Counted from the first letter of the stretch, positions 21,817 through 33,554 are shown. The stretch: 64,000 bases of DNA from Gigaspora rosea (GCA_003550325.1 QKWP01000055.1:520201-584200), one strand, 5' to 3'. Notes: generated from the letters alone by a model not told the origin. Program-made: numbers and translations.

Positions 21817-23757
21817 AAAGCATTAGCAGCTTGCTTCAATATTTAGGCACTCAAAGTTGATTTTTTATTTTGCATTATATGGAATCTGAAAACATGGGTT
21901 GGTCAGATTTTTTTTAATTTACTACAAATAGAATAATGTTATACAAGGTTAATTTTTTATTTTGCACAGCAAGATCAAAAAATTGGGCTAGCAATCATAT
22001 TTTTCTGTCAGTTATATCGAACAATCACAAGAAATTAAGGTCTTGATCAGGAGACACTGGGTGAAAATAATGAGAAAAAATAGATAGCAAAAACTGAATT
22101 GGCACAATTTTGGATCTAAAAAAAAAAAATTGAAAAAAATTGAAAAAAATTGAAAAAATGGGATAGCGAGTAATGCAAAACAAGCTAAATTTATACTTTG
22201 TCTTTTTTGGCACTAAAGCATTAGCAGCTTGCTTTCAATATTTAGGCCATTCAAAGTTGATTTTTCATTTTGCATTACATGAAATCTGAAACATAGGATG
22301 GTTGAATTTTTTTTAATTTCCTACAAATAGAAAATGTATATTTAAAGTTAATTTTTCATTTTGTACAACAAAGGTCAAAAAATTTGGCTGGCAATTATAT
22401 TTTTTCTGTCAGTCCTATCGAACAATTATGGTCTTATCAGAAACACCAGGTGAAAATAGTGAAAAAAATAGATGCCAAAAACTGAATTGGCACAATTTTG
22501 GATCTAAAAAAAAAACTGAAAAAACAGGATGACAAATAATGCAAATAAGTAAGTAGTAGCAAAATTTATACTTTATCTTCTTTAGCACTAAACATTAATA
22601 GCTTGCTTTCTTAGCATTCACTAAGTTGATTTTTTGTTTTGTATTACATAGAATCTGAAATTATGGGTTGGTCAGATTTTTTTAATTTACTACAAATAGA
22701 AAAATGTACATTTAAGGTTATACAAGATCAATTTTCATTTTGCACAGCAAGGTCATAAAATTGGGCCAGCAATTATATTTTTTCTGTTAGTCTTATCGAA
22801 CAATGATGGGAAATTAAGGTCTCTATCAAAAACACCAAGTGAAAATAATAAGAAAAAAATAAATACCAAAAACTGAATTGGCACAATTTTGGATCTAAAA
22901 AAAAAATTAAAAAAATTGAAAAAATGAAATGGCAAGTAATGCAAATCAAGTAAGTAGTAGTGAAATTTATACTTTGTCTTCTTCTACACTAAAGCATTAG
23001 CAGCTTGCTTTCTTAGCATTCAATATTTAGACCACTCAAAGTTAATTTTTCGTTTTGCATTACATGGAATCTGAAAACATGGAAAGAAAAAATTTTTTTA
23101 ATTTACTACAAATAGAATAATGTACATTTAAGGTTATACAAGGTTAATTTTTCATTTTGCACAACAAAGTCAAAAAATTGGGTCAGCAATCATATTTTCC
23201 TGTCAGTCCTATTGAACAACTACAGCCTTTATCAGAAGATACCAGGTGAAAATAGTGAGAAAAAATAGATGCCAAAAACTGGATTGCCACAATTTTGGAT
23301 CTAAAAAATAAAATTGAAAAAATTGAAAAATGGGATGGCGAGTAATGCAAAATGAGTGAGTAGTGGCAAAATTTATACTTTATCTTTTTCAGCACTAAAG
23401 CATTAACAGCTTGCTTTCTAATATTTAGGCTACTCAAAGTTAATTTTTCGTTTTGCATTACATGGAATCTAAATTATGGTTTGATCCTTTTTTTTAATTT
23501 ACTACAAATAGAATAATATTTATATTTAATGTTAAACAAGGTTAAGTTTTTATTTTGTACAACAAGGAATCAAAAAATTGGGCCAGCAGTCATATTTTTC
23601 CTGTTAGTCCTATCGAACAATTATGGGAGATTAAGGTCTCTAGATGAGAAAAAATATATGCCAAAAATCGAACAATTGGCACAATTAGGATCTAAAAAAA
23701 AATTGAAAAAATTGAAAAAATGAGATGTTAGGTAATGCAAAATAAAAATCAACCTTA
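21817..23757. repeat. Tandem array of five ~375-405-bp units
   Basis: CACTAAAGCATTAGCAGCTT recurs at about 21818, 22211, 22587, 22988 and 23393. Each unit also has TGGGCCAGCAATCATATTTT, GTCAGTCCTATCGAACAA, AACTGAATTGGCACAATTTT and an AAAATTGAAAAA run. In the second unit TTTAGGCCATTCAAAGTTGA resembles a TTA-flanked end of the Harbinger-like MITEs just downstream, so the unit may derive from such an element. Confidence 0.9.
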
Positions 23758-23974
23758 GGTCATGCAAAGTTAATTTTTCGTTTTGCATAACCAATTTTTT
23801 TAAAAAAAATTTTTTTAAAAAACATCTCTGTTGTGCCAGTTATTCCATTTAATTTTTTTCTTGATGTCATCCGATGAAGACCTTACCTTTTTGAATTACC
23901 CGATAGGTCCAATAAAAAAAACCAAATTTTCTGATTCCATCTTATGCAAACTGAAGAATTAACTTTGTACGGCC
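23758..23974. mobile_element. PIF/Harbinger-like MITE M1, TTA target duplication
   Basis: Left end GGTCATGCAAAGTTAATTTT, inverted right end AATTAACTTTGTACGGCC. TTA lies on each side (23755-23757 and 23975-23977). The terminus is close to that of the MITE at 7659-7904. Confidence 0.75.
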
Positions 23975-23999
23975 TTAGATGTGAACATGAATTAATTTA

Positions 24000-24102
24000 G
24001 GCCATGCAAAGTTATTTTTTTTTAAAAAAAAAAAACTGACCTGCTGACCAGAATTTTGAAACACCAGGTTATGCAAAACAAAAAAATTAACTTTGCACGG
24101 CC
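24000..24102. mobile_element. PIF/Harbinger-like MITE M2, 103 bp, TTA target duplication
   Basis: Left end GGCCATGCAAAGTTATTTTT, inverted right end AAATTAACTTTGCACGGCC. TTA flanks at 23997-23999 and 24103-24105. It lies only 25 bp from M1, so the two could also be read as one larger element with inner end copies. Confidence 0.75.
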
Positions 24103-24823
24103 TTATACTTACCTTATTTACTTATTCTGTTTCCTTGCGACAGGCATATATCACTGCCATTGTCTGGCTATTATTATTTGATTTTTCACATATGTACTTA
24201 CATACCTGTGATATTTTTGCTCGTGACATCTCATGGTGGTGTATAATCGCTCTCCTTTTCAAATACATAAAAAACTATCACCTTGCATCGACAAAAAAAC
24301 ATTTTGCAATACACAGCAAACTTTGTATAAGTTTGTTTGGATCATGTCAGCAAATAATTTAGGCCGGATGTGAATTTTATTAAAGAGCAAGCAGAAATAT
24401 GATAAGTAGCTGACCATGAGTTGATCAGTGGTTATCAATTCACCAACATATTAAAAAATGTAAACAAAGTATATACTTATTAGAGGTTTGTTCTATTACC
24501 TATATGAGTTGCATTTTGTGTTTTATATACGATAGTAATATACTTAGTGAACCTATTTAGACAAGGTAGTTCAAATTCTACTGCGCACATGATCATACTG
24601 GTCCTGCGCGGTATCGCATGCTGCGCAGCTATCTTATGTTATCTTAATTATTTTAAAAACTACTGCATAGAATTTTATAATTTTTTTTTTATTTAAAAGC
24701 CTTAGATTTAATAAACATTTTATATAATTTTTAGCTTATATTATATTTATTTAGCTTGGTATAATAAAAAGTGTCCACAATGCATTGGTAGCCCCCTGTA
24801 GGAGCATTAATAAAAATAGCAGG

Positions 24824-25233
24824 TGTAATGCTCGAAATTGGAAGAGCGATAATTGGGCATGTGCAGATTAGCTTTGAGCATTGCATAGATTATGCGAGAT
24901 GAATGTTTTATTAGGGGATTCGGGTTTAATGATAGTTGGGAATTAAGGAAAGTGTAATCATTGGAATGGACGATATTTTATTAGTCAACTACTGGTTCTA
25001 CATTATATTATATATTAGCTATCGTTAGCTTCTTCTTCCTCTTTTATTAAATAATTGCTATATTTATACAATTACGATCTTTTCACTCTATGCCCGATAT
25101 AGTTATTATACATTATTAATAGAAAATGAGGTAATAAATATACGATAAACCATTACAATTAATGTAGTCATGAAATGTTCCCACCATGCGATTATAACAA
25201 ACTTTTTATGCACTACCAAAAATTCCCGTGATA
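24824..25233 (-). repeat. 3' LTR of the non-autonomous retrotransposon
   Basis: 410 bp, alike throughout to the other LTR with scattered substitutions and small indels. Shared text includes GATAATTGGGCATGTGCAGA and TTTAATGATAGTTGGGAATT. Confidence 0.85.
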
Positions 25234-26875
25234 TTATCCTTCTCGCAAAGGCGAGCTCCAGCAAGACAAAACTAAAGCTCATTACTTAAAATACAACCAG
25301 AAAAAATCTACCCAAAACAAAATTTTAAGAAAATTTTCTTCGTACCCAAAATTCGGACGTAGCATTTCTCGCTACAATCACTGCCTATCTCAGCGCATCT
25401 GTGTATTGCCAGCCTCAAATATACTTATGTTACCTAATTTTTACCAAGTTAAAATTTTCCAATCCATTCAACTTTAAATAAGATTTTCCTTTTTTCATGC
25501 TTTTCGGTTTCTTACACCTTTTTCTTTGGTTTTTGACGAAAACTTCTATTTTGAGAAAATATATCGACGAGCTGGTATTTCTTGTAATCGCAATGCATGA
25601 CCCTTTTTTTTTCTATGTCATGCGCCCCTTACCTTCACGCAAGACTATCATGACCATCCAAGATCATCGTCACGTCTTTCATAATCAATAATCGGGCTTC
25701 AATTTGCTCTTGTTATGCGCCCCAGACCCGTGCAAGACTATCGTGAACAATCATGTTCATTGTCATGTCCATTTAATAATCAGGTATTTTTTTTAACCAC
25801 CTTATTCTCGCACAAATATACAGAACTTAAAATCATATTTACCATTGCGTCCACATATACATGAAGGGTTCTCTTTGTCATACATTCCTTAACTCCGCGC
25901 ACAACTGTCGCAACTGACCACTCATACTGCAAGGTTCGTGTTATTCAAACATTCTTTAGGTTGCCGAGTCTTAAATAAATCCGCTTTTTTTTTATATATA
26001 TGGATTATACAGGATACTTGGAGATCTTATAAGCTACTGTACAACCCTTTTAGTCTTCTTGCTCTGTCCCCAAATTCGTTTGGCCTGTCAGATTTGTTTT
26101 CCAGTTTGAACTTTTATTTTTTTTACGATTATCAACTTTCAAAGTGCACCTATCAGTTCTTTTTCAAGACAGAGGTTTATATATGAATAAATCTGATCAT
26201 GATATCATCTTTTAGAGCTTTCTGAAGACCCATTGATATATGGTTTTAAATCTACGATCCAGCCTACTATCACGTCCATCCATTTTTCCACACTTGCCTT
26301 ACTTCCTATCACTCCCACTTCTACGATCCTAAGTGTAAGTTTTTTTTTTGTTTTAATCTCTGTATATTATCCGATTTATATATGATCTTGGCATAACCCA
26401 TTTTCTGATTTACATATCTGGTTGACGCCGTGGAAAAAACCTTAACTCTCTTCCAATTATCCTTTCCATGTCATCTCTTCACCCGGCATAGTACCTATTT
26501 ACATACCGGTACCAGGCTATTTGCACGACTTACTGGTCCCTCAAGATCGACATTTCATTTCTAATTTTTAGAAAATTTAGCTTTGATCTTTAGCAATCTT
26601 CCAACATAATCATCTTCACTGGGCTATGTCTCTTTGGATTTCACAATCAGAATGTACCTTTACGAAGTCATGTCACTATACATGGGCCAACTTTTTCCTA
26701 TTTTCACGCGAACATTCAGATCAAATGTTAATATTGGCAAGACAAGTTTCTTGTAATCTTTACAAAGCTCTTTTCCACTTCTTGAAGCACTAACTTAAAC
26801 AAAATTTCAAACGCTTTAGAGGGTTTTACTACGAAGGTATAGAAAAAACATCCATCCACACAACTGGCACCAAAA
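25234..26875. other. Interior of the LTR element, non-coding
   Basis: Only short open frames (25497-25691 and 25938-26186, both on the opposite strand) and none resembles a retroelement protein. A loosely repeated ATGCGCCCC...CAAGACTATCATGACC theme at 25620-25770 and 25880-25930 resembles the repeat at 6784. Confidence 0.6.
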
Positions 26876-27278
26876 TATAATGCTCGAAATTGAGAGAGCG
26901 ATAATTGGGCATGTGCAGATTAGCCTTGAGCATTGCATAGATTATGTAAGACAAATGTTTTATTAGGAATTCGGGTTTAATGATAGTTGGGAATTAAGGA
27001 AAGTGCAATCATTGGAATAGACGATATTTTATTAGTGAACTACTAGTTCTATATTATATTATATGTTAGCTATCGTTAGCTCCTTCTTCCTCTTTTATTA
27101 AATAATCGCTATATTTATACAATTACGATCTTCTCACTCTATGCCCGATAAAGTTGTTATACATTATTAATAAAAATAATGATTATACTATAAACCATTA
27201 TAATTAATGTAGTCATGAAATGTTCCCACTATGCGATTATGATGAACTTTTTATATACTACCAAAAATTCTCGTGACA
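26876..27278 (-). repeat. 5' LTR of the non-autonomous retrotransposon
   Basis: 403 bp. On the minus strand it carries the start TGTCACGAG and leads into the primer-binding-like TTTTGGTGCCAG at about 26864-26875. Confidence 0.85.
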
Positions 27279-27284
27279 CAGGAA

Positions 27285-27490
27285 AAAACAATTTTACTTA
27301 TAAGTCAAACCCTAAATAACACTTATCCTAATTTTAATTAAATAATAAAAAATATATAAACACACCTAGCTTTAGCTATCCCCAATATAGATAATATTAT
27401 TTATAGTAAAAATTAGTTAAATCTTTTATTTAAATTTTTTTAATTAAATTTTTTTTATTTAAATTTTTTTATTTAAATTTTTTTATTTAA
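27285..27490. repeat. ACCCTAA-repeat fragment and (TTTTTTATTTAAA)n tract
   Basis: TAAGTCAAACCCTAAATAAC followed by CACACCTAGCTTTAGC belongs to the 46920-47080 family. The T-run tract at 27410-27490 follows. Confidence 0.55.
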
Positions 27491-27499
27491 TTTTTTTTA

Positions 27500-27960
27500 T
27501 TGCTTGCTTTGTTTATTTTCTTTATTTAAAATTTTTTATAACATATTTTATGCTTATTTTTAAATTTTTAAAGAGTTTAAGTTTTTCGTGCACTTGCACG
27601 GTCATGCACCTATGATCTACTAATCAAAAATGTTCACGTGATCAAGATGACGAACAATCGGTCCCAACTGTCAACCAATCGACCCGCTGACCTGCCAACT
27701 AATCAAATTACCAAATTGTAATACTGATACGATAATCACTGATAAATTAAAGATTTTTTTTATTTAAATAACTTTATTTATTAAAAAAGCCTATAACGAT
27801 AAAAAAAAAAGCCTGTAATAATTAAAAAAAAAGCCATAACGATCCTGCAATCAAAAGAAAAAAAAGCCAATAACGATCCCGTGATCAAAAAAAAACAAAT
27901 AACTCTAAACTAATTTTCCTAATTACTATACATCTACTGCCTTAAATTTTCTAAATCTCA
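27500..27960. other. No recognised feature
   Basis: There are short repeats of AAAAAAGCCTATAACGAT at 27785-27880 and nothing else of note. Confidence 0.4.
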
Positions 27961-27979
27961 TGCGCTATAACAGTATCCA

Positions 27980-29060
27980 AAAAAGCACGACAACCAGTTC
28001 CAGTTCCCGAATCTTCATTCCCGACGCCATTCCAATACTCCAGCAAAACACAAATCTACAAAAAAAAATTTTAGTAAAACAAAAAAAACCCCCTGAAGAA
28101 CAAAAAGAACAAACAAAAAAGAACTGGTACTTATCTTTTTGTATCAGTTCTAGTTCCTGAATCTTTATTCCCGGTACCATTCCAATACTCTGGTGAAACA
28201 TGAACCTACAAGAAGAAAATTTAGTAAAACAAAAATAAAGATCTGAAGGACGAAGAGAATACACAAAAAAGGACTGGTACTTATTTTTTTGTACCAGTTC
28301 CATTTCCCGAATCTTAATTCCCAGCACTATTCCAATACTCCAGTAAAACACAAACCTACAAGAAAAAAATTTTAGTAAAACAAAAAAAAACCCCTAAAGG
28401 ACAAAGAGAAAAAACAAAAAAGAACTGGTACTTATTTTTTTGTACCAGTTCTGGTTCCCGAATCTTTATTCCCGGCGCACGAACCTACAAGAAGAAAATT
28501 TTAATAAAACAAAAAAAGACCTGAAGGACAAAGAGAACAAACAAAAAAGAACTGATACTTAACTTTTGTACCAGTTCCGTTTTTCGAATCTTCATTCCTG
28601 GCGCCATTTCAATACTCCAGTGAACACGAACCTACAAGAAGAAAATTTTAGTAAAACAAAAAAAACTCCTGACGGACAAAGAGAACAAACAAAAAACAAA
28701 CTAGTATTTATCTTTTTGTACCAGTTCTGATTCATTTCCAGCACTATTCCAATATTCCAGCAAAACACAAATCTACAAAAAGAAAATTTTAGTAAAAAAA
28801 AAAGTTCCCGAGAACAAAAAAAACAAACAAAAAAGAACTGGTACTTATTTTTATGTACCAGTTCCAGTTCTGCAGTTTCCAAATCTTCATTCCATGGTGC
28901 CATTCCAATACTTTAGCGAATTACAAACCTACAAGAAGAAATTTTTAGTAAACAAAAAAAAAACTGAAGAACAAACAAGAAAGAACTGGTACTTATCTTC
29001 TGTACCAATCCCGGTTTCCGAATCTCCATTCCCGAAGACAAAAAATCTTTCTGTACAGTT
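27980..29060. repeat. Tandem array, about seven ~150-bp units each with a perfect hairpin
   Basis: GAACTGGTAC, ten bases, then GTACCAGTTC recurs at about 28121, 28271, 28422, 28549 (variant), 28698 (variant), 28835 and 28983. Spacing is mostly 137-151 bp, once 127. Between hairpins lie CCCGAATCTTCATTCCC, CATTCCAATACTCCAG and AACCTACAAGAAGAAAATTT. Open frames on both strands cross it but only echo the repeat. The hairpin stem is 10 bp. Confidence 0.9.
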
Positions 29061-29394
29061 CTTACAAAAAAAAAGAATATTAGAATTGAAAAAAAATACA
29101 GTATACCGGTTAAAAACGCGTTGACATACCTGATTTGATTTACTTACCTATCCGGGGGTAGTAGGTTGCCGGGGTGCACAACCATACAGGAGATGCATGA
29201 AAAACATATTTACATTTTTATAATTTTTTAAATTATTTTTAAATTTTTTTTTAAATTTTTTTTTAAATTTTTTTTAAATTTTTTTTTAAATTTTTTTTTA
29301 AATTATTTTTTATTTTTAATAACATATTTTATGCTTATTTTTACATTTTTTTTAATTTTTTTTAAATTTTTTTTAAATTTTTAAAAATTTTTTA
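29061..29394. repeat. Short unique stretch, then (TTTTTTTTAAA)n tract
   Basis: 29210-29394 is a run of T7-9 plus AAA units at roughly 10-12-bp spacing. The 29061-29209 part shows nothing I recognise. Confidence 0.7.
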
Positions 29395-29730
29395 AAGGTG
29401 TTGCTAGGCATCTCCTGCGAAATTGGCCAATAAAAATCATTCCAGTGATGATCGATGCCAAATTAGTGAATAGTTAATTGCTCTTGGTATAACATAACAC
29501 AATTAGAAAAAATTCAAAACAAACGTTCACCTTTCAAAAATCGTTTATTTCTTGAACATTTACATAAGAAACTACCTTTTGAGCCTAACAAAAAAATTTT
29601 TCTTGACCAATTTTACTATATACATTACTAACACTAACCCTTACACAAACCTAACCCTACCTTAACTGAATTTGGTTGTAGGAGATATATAACTTATATA
29701 TATCCCGCGAGAGATGCCTATAATTTCCCT
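29395..29730 (+). mobile_element. ACCCTAA-core MITE
   Basis: TAGGCATCTCCTGCGAAATT at left, and inverted at right TATCCCGCGAGAGATGCCTA. The core has CAAAACAAACGTTCACCTTT, AAACTACCTTTTGAGCC, TTTTACTATATACATTAC and CTAACCCTACC. Confidence 0.75.
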
Positions 29731-29748
29731 TTTTTTAAATTATTTTTT

Positions 29749-30105
29749 AATTGCCAATTCACCTAAGAAGGATAGAATTCTATATGTGCAAATTACTATG
29801 TATTTTATATAGTTCTAAAATTTTCTTTTCCTCTATAGCTAAATATTTTTTTTATTATACTAATATATTTTGACTTACTAAATAAAAATTTAGAAAAGAT
29901 ATTTTTATATATAATATAATAAAATTATTAAAATTGATCAAGTAGATTATAAGATATTTAAATTTTAAAATTCGTAACTATATAAAATTTTTATATATTT
30001 AGAGGAAAAAAGATTTCAAAACTATATAATAGTTATAAAATATATAGTAACTTGCGCTATAGTAACTATAAAATAATACTATCATTCTTATATAGATTGC
30101 TAATT
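29749..30105. mobile_element. MITE with AATTGCCAATTCACCTAAGAA ends
   Basis: Left ATTGCCAATTCACCTAAGAA and inverted right TTCTTATATAGATTGCTAAT. The interior is AT-rich and partly self-complementary. The ends resemble those of the foldback at 17251 (CCTAAGAAC). Confidence 0.55.
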
Positions 30106-30155
30106 AAATTTTTTAAATTTTTTTTAAATTTTTTTAAATTTTTTTTTAGGATAAG

Positions 30156-30471
30156 TTTAATGCTCACCGGTGATGAATTTCACCAATCCAATTAGAATTA
30201 AGGATCAGGTGTAATATGCAAACCATTTTTGTGTAACAAAAATAAAAACTTTTTAAAAAATCGCTTCTAACTAAAAATTTTCTCTATGAAACTACTTTTT
30301 TTATGCAAAAAAAACTTTTTCGTAAAATTTTGGTATAAACTATACCCCTGCCCCATCCCAGTTCTTACCCTTACCCTAATATTAAAGAGATTTAATTTTT
30401 ATTTGTTTTGCTACATATAATTATGTATAGAGGATAATCACCGGTAAATTTCACCACTGGTGAATGCTAAA
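30156..30471 (+). mobile_element. ACCCTAA-core MITE
   Basis: Left TTTAATGCTCACCGGTGATG, inverted right CACCACTGGTGAATGCTAAA. The core has GGATCAGGTGTAATATGCAA, TCTATGAAACTACTTTTTTT, AAATTTTGGTATAAAC and CTTACCCTTACCCTAAT. Confidence 0.75.
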
Positions 30472-30477
30472 TTAATT

Positions 30478-30750
30478 CTTTTTTTTTTAATTTTTTTTAA
30501 AATTTTTTTTAATTTTTTTTTTAAATTTTTTTAAATTTTTTTTTAATTTTTTTTAAATTTTTTTTTAAATTTTTTTTTAATTTTTTTTTAAATTTTTTTT
30601 TAAATTTTTTTTATAATAAATTATTTTTTAATTTTTTTTAAATTTTTTTATAAATTTTTTTTTTAAATTTAAAATTTTTTTTAATTTTTTTTTTTAATTT
30701 TTTTATAAATTTTTTTTAAAATTTTTTTTAATTTTTTTTATAGAATTTTT
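30478..30750. repeat. (TTTTTTTTAAA)n tract, ~270 bp
   Basis: Twenty or so T7-9 runs separated by AA or AAA, close to the helical repeat in spacing; the longest such tract here. Confidence 0.85.
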
Positions 30751-30754
30751 TACT

Positions 30755-31066
30755 AACTATAACTGGTGGTGATCATCACCGGTATGTAATTAACCAATAA
30801 ATTTGCAGGATCAGGTGTAACGTGCAAATAAGTTTGTGTAACAAAAATAAAGTTTTTTTTTAAAAAATGCTAATATCTCAAGAATTCGTCTATGAAACTA
30901 CCTTTGACATTCAAACAAAAAAAATTTCTTGCTAAATTTTGCATACATCAAACACCCTGCTAAAATCCCAGGCCTCACCCTAACCCTAAAGTAAATGAAA
31001 TTAACTTTTTTGTTTTATCGTTATTGGTTAATTACATACTAGTAATGATCACTGCAGGTTATACGT
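30755..31066 (+). mobile_element. ACCCTAA-core MITE, best-preserved copy
   Basis: Left AACTATAACTGGTGGTGATC through GTATGTAATTAACCAATAA, mirrored at right by TTATTGGTTAATTACATACT and GATCACTGCAGGTTAT. The core has GATCAGGTGTAACGTGCAAA, TCTATGAAACTACCTTTG, TTCTTGCTAAATTTTGC and CTCACCCTAACCCTAAAG. The copy at 4513-4785 is the same element reversed. Confidence 0.8.
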
Positions 31067-31079
31067 AATTAAATTCTTT

Positions 31080-31525
31080 TTTATATTTTATTAAATTTTT
31101 TTTAAGAAAATAACTAAAAATCACTACCAGTAATATCATCTGTGATCTACAATGCATAAAAATAAATGATGTTTATTAAATAAAAATTAAACCATTTTAA
31201 TATTAGAGTAAGAGTAAAGGTTAAAAGTTAGAATAGAGCTTTGTTTATAGTAAAATTTAGCAATGGGTTTTTTTTTTGTATAAAAAAATGTAGTTTCATA
31301 GACAAAATTTTTAGTTAGAAGTGATTGTTTAAAAATTTTTTTTTAAAAAATTAATTAGCATATTATACCAGATCCTAAATTTTGATTGGCAAATTAACTA
31401 CAAATGATCATTACTGGCAGTTATAGTTAGCAAAGTTCTTTTTTTTATATTTTTTTAAATTTTTTTTAACCTTTTTTTTTTAAATTTTTTTTTTAAATTT
31501 TTTTTTAAATTTTATTTTAGAATAC
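31080..31525 (-). mobile_element. Diverged ACCCTAA-type MITE copy and T-run tract
   Basis: In reverse it shows AAATTTAGCAATGGG, GTAGTTTCATAGACAAAATT and TTAATTAGCATATTATACCA, with end-like ACTAAAAATCACTACCAGTA and AACTACAAATGATCATTACT. The TTAGGG core is reduced to AGAGTAAGAGTAAAGG. Confidence 0.55.
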
Positions 31526-31529
31526 ATTT

Positions 31530-32110
31530 ATTCATTGCTTTATAGCAATGCCCTTATAACTTATATCACTATTTCAATTAAATTTTAAGATCAGGTATAA
31601 TATTATATAATCAAAAAATTCAAAACAATTGTTCATTTTGTCAAATATTATCTATAATTATATATGAGGACGAAATTATTTCAGGTTCAAAACCCGAAAT
31701 TAAAATTTGAAGACAAAATTGTTTTTGGCTTATTTTACTTGAAAGACGAAATTATTTGATACTTTTTTTGAATAGACGAAATTATAAGGAACATATCTAT
31801 ATAAATTTTATTTGCTCTTCCTTATAAAAAATTTTAATTTTCTCTAATGAAGACGAAATAGGCCTTTTTCAAAAATCAATTTCAGTGGCATCACTATCTA
31901 TAATTTAAAATTAAGTATATGAAACTACAGTATTTTTGGATTTTAACAAAAAAAATACTTGCAAAATTTTACTATAAAACTTTTTTTTGTCTGTACACAC
32001 AATTTTTATTTTATCCTAACCCTAAAAATAAAAAATATTTTTTTAATTGTTTTGATTTTATATTACATCTAATTTTAAATACGACAATATCACATGTACA
32101 ATGTATAATT
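31530..32110 (+). mobile_element. ACCCTAA-type MITE enlarged by an insertion
   Basis: The family text (TTTTAAGATCAGGTATAATA, CAAAACAATTGTTCATTTTG) begins at about 31580, is interrupted at about 31655-31890 by a block with repeated GACGAAATTATT, then resumes with ATTAAGTATATGAAACTA, TTGCAAAATTTTACTATAAA and ATCCTAACCCTAAAA. The insert may be another short element; I could not fix its ends. Confidence 0.55.
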
Positions 32111-32162
32111 ATTTCTTTTTTTAAATTTTTTTTAAATTTTTTTTTAATAAATTTTTTTTAGA

Positions 32163-32405
32163 AAGTTATTATTTATTGCTAAAGAAATACATTGCTACCT
32201 CTGATTGACCAATCAGAATGCAGAATTAGATATAATATGAAATTGAAGCAAAACAACTTATTTTTAAAAAATTACTTCTAACTTAAAACTTTGACTATAA
32301 AACTATACTTTTTTTTAGCAAAAAAATTCTTTGTGAAATTTTGGGTTAAAGGGCATTCTAATTATTGCACTTACTATACTTTAACCCTAATTATAACTAG
32401 CTACT
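32163..32405 (+). mobile_element. Diverged ACCCTAA-type MITE copy
   Basis: ATTGACCAATCAGAATGCAG, AATTACTTCTAACTTAAAAC and CTTTAACCCTAATTATAACT keep the family order. The ends are unclear. Confidence 0.45.
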
Positions 32406-33069
32406 ATTTGTGGTAATGATGCTGCCCAAAACTACTTTGGGCCAATAACTGAAACCGAAACTCCAAACCTCTGCCCGAAACTAAAACCCAAAAGCCCAAA
32501 ACTATGCCAAAATTCTGAAACTTTCCCAAAACTTCAAAACTTTCCCAAAACTAAGTTAATATGTAAGCATATTACTTAATATAATGTAAACAAACTAGTA
32601 CAATGCACTTCCACAACAACAAATTCTCCAATAACGCCACATTTCGGCAAATTTTTTTCCCAAAAACTATTTTTTAAACAAACCTCTTCAGACAAACTAC
32701 TTATCTGACAATTATTTGCATGAAAATCACTTCCTTGACATCCACCTAATCTCCAACACAACCGACAACCATAAAACACTGCCTATGACTTTTTTCCATG
32801 ACAAACCCCCTTTCTCAAAAACCTCACTTCCTCAATAACCTTCCTTGTTCTGACAACTACTTCTTCCCCAACACCACCCACCCCAACATACTTTCAACCT
32901 TATTCCAATTTTCATGATATTATTTTCTGATTACTATTCTAGCATATTTAAATATTAAAAAATGGCAATAAAATAAATAAATAAATTATTAAAATCATCA
33001 TTTAATAAAAGTTCAAAAAAAGTATGCTAATTCGCATTATAAAAAAAAAAATTCAAGACAAATTAAAGA

Positions 33070-33205
33070 TTTTTCTGGCCAATTAAATTTTAAGATCACA
33101 TGCAATGTAAGTTTATAACTCTAACTTACGTCATACATATGTACGTACTAGTCAAACTTACATTACAAGCGATCTTAAAATTTGATTTGCCAAAAGAATT
33201 TTTTG
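33070..33205. repeat. Hairpin MITE, ~135 bp
   Basis: GGCCAATTAAATTTTAAGAT and CAATGTAAGTTTATAACT are mirrored by ACTTACATTACAAGCGATCT and TAAAATTTGATTTGCC. Confidence 0.65.
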
Positions 33206-33554
33206 TACGTTTTTTTAATGGTTTTTTTATTCAATTAAGGTAGCTGTGCAATGCAAATGCGCTAAACAGGAACGATATATAAGTTCATCTTAAAATTAAA
33301 ATTTTCTGAAATAGAATATATTATTTACTTTGTTCTGTTTTCTTTTTAATGATAAATGTAGATCGTATAAGTACTATTTATACGCAATTAAGCTAAGTGA
33401 TTTATTTGTTATAAAGAAAATGAAAAATAATTCTATTACTGGATGTTTTGCATCTAATAACAGTGCATTTGGCATTGAATCTAATGCGCTCGCAACCTGA
33501 GCCTCTTCGTGGTTCAGGTTAGTACATTAAATTCAAAGCTAAATGCTTTTTTAA

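Larger units (their letters stand above)
24824..27278 (-). mobile_element. Non-autonomous LTR retrotransposon, 2.46 kb
   Basis: Two long direct repeats (24824-25233 and 26876-27278) enclose 1.64 kb and are bounded by the 4-bp direct repeat CAGG (24820-24823 and 27279-27282). On the minus strand the outer repeat starts TGTCACGAGAATTTTTGG and ends near GAGCATTATA. It is followed by TTTTGGTGCCAG, a plausible tRNA primer-binding site; a purine tract GAGAAGGATAA precedes the other repeat. No gag, protease, integrase or reverse transcriptase frame is visible inside on the minus strand, so it would need enzymes in trans (LARD- or TRIM-like). Confidence 0.85.

Noticed and set aside
27980-29060. CRISPR-like array
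   Set aside because: The spacers are themselves repeated, the units are ~150 bp, and the genome is eukaryotic.
27965-29124. ORFs on both strands across the ~150-bp tandem array
   Set aside because: They repeat with the array and exist in several frames, as any tandem repeat without stops would give.
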